From: Tissierella praeacuta_A | GTDB taxonomy: Bacteria; Bacillota; Clostridia; Tissierellales; Tissierellaceae | Length of the DNA: 13,669 nt | Direction: 5' to 3' | NCBI RefSeq assembly: GCF_040396155.1 | Contig: NZ_JBEBOY010000059.1 | Location: 1-13,669 of the forward strand | In this document: positions 13,613 to 13,669 of the stretch, piece after piece | How positions within the stretch are numbered: the first letter of the stretch is position 1 | Layout of the letters: the number at the start of each line of letters is the position of its first letter | Notes under the pieces: model-generated | The model's input: the letters and a program-made list of their open reading frames with translations, nothing else | Told to the model about the DNA's origin: nothing | The model's database searches: none | Translations under genes and position numbers: made by a program

Positions 13613-13669
13613 ATGATAGTGTTAACTAGAGTATGAAAAACTAGATTAAAGGAATTTAGCCTAAATAGA

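Overview
The window looks like the chromosome of a low-GC Firmicute, most likely a Clostridium in the broad sense. It is AT-rich, has strong AGGAGG-type ribosome binding sites, several TTG starts, and protein families common in clostridia. It reads as an accessory region: intact single genes lie between decayed genes and insertion-sequence remnants, and the last third is an ordered cassette array.

Positions 1-2770: an MBOAT O-acyltransferase with an unclear 5' end is followed by the first 93 codons of its usual AlgJ/DHHW-type partner, which then breaks off. About 1.1 kb of decayed DNA follows, with remnants of a YozG-like helix-turn-helix gene and of a small membrane protein. It ends in a strong intrinsic terminator.

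Positions 2771-4960: a GNAT acetyltransferase and an MccF-like S66 serine peptidase with a complete Ser-Glu-His set. These are the two enzyme types used for self-immunity to microcin C. No biosynthetic genes are visible, so any protective role is inference.

Positions 4961-7060: an IS3-type transposase remnant, a 41-codon ORF with a good RBS, a pair of interleaved inverted repeats, a chimeric ORF (IS66 TnpA-like N-terminus joined in frame to the end of a peptide-exporter type ABC ATPase), and a translationally coupled phosphotriesterase-family hydrolase with all metal ligands. This may be what is left of a peptide-export or peptide-modification operon.

Positions 7061-9050: an unidentified C-terminal gene fragment, an intact lipoprotein class A beta-lactamase, a chemoreceptor remnant with three nonsense codons, and a short open frame that may be the tail of a lost gene.

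Positions 9050-13669: the most interesting part. Seven same-strand cassettes (six intact single genes plus one broken one) are separated by a 50-57 bp conserved element present in eight copies, and a seventh intact gene follows the last copy. Recognisable products are Imm22-like and SUKH (SMI1/KNR4) immunity proteins, so this is an immunity-gene array of the polymorphic-toxin kind; four further genes are unrecognised. Each repeat sits just after one stop codon and usually 24-40 nt before the next start. In the best copies it contains two interleaved stems, ATTCGC/GCGAAT and TCCTGTAG/CTACAGGA, where the loop of the first is the 5' arm of the second. With the A-rich 10-nt third loop this is H-type pseudoknot geometry. 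The element may be a translation-control RNA, a recombination module for swapping cassettes, or both. No toxin gene and no integrase are visible in the window.
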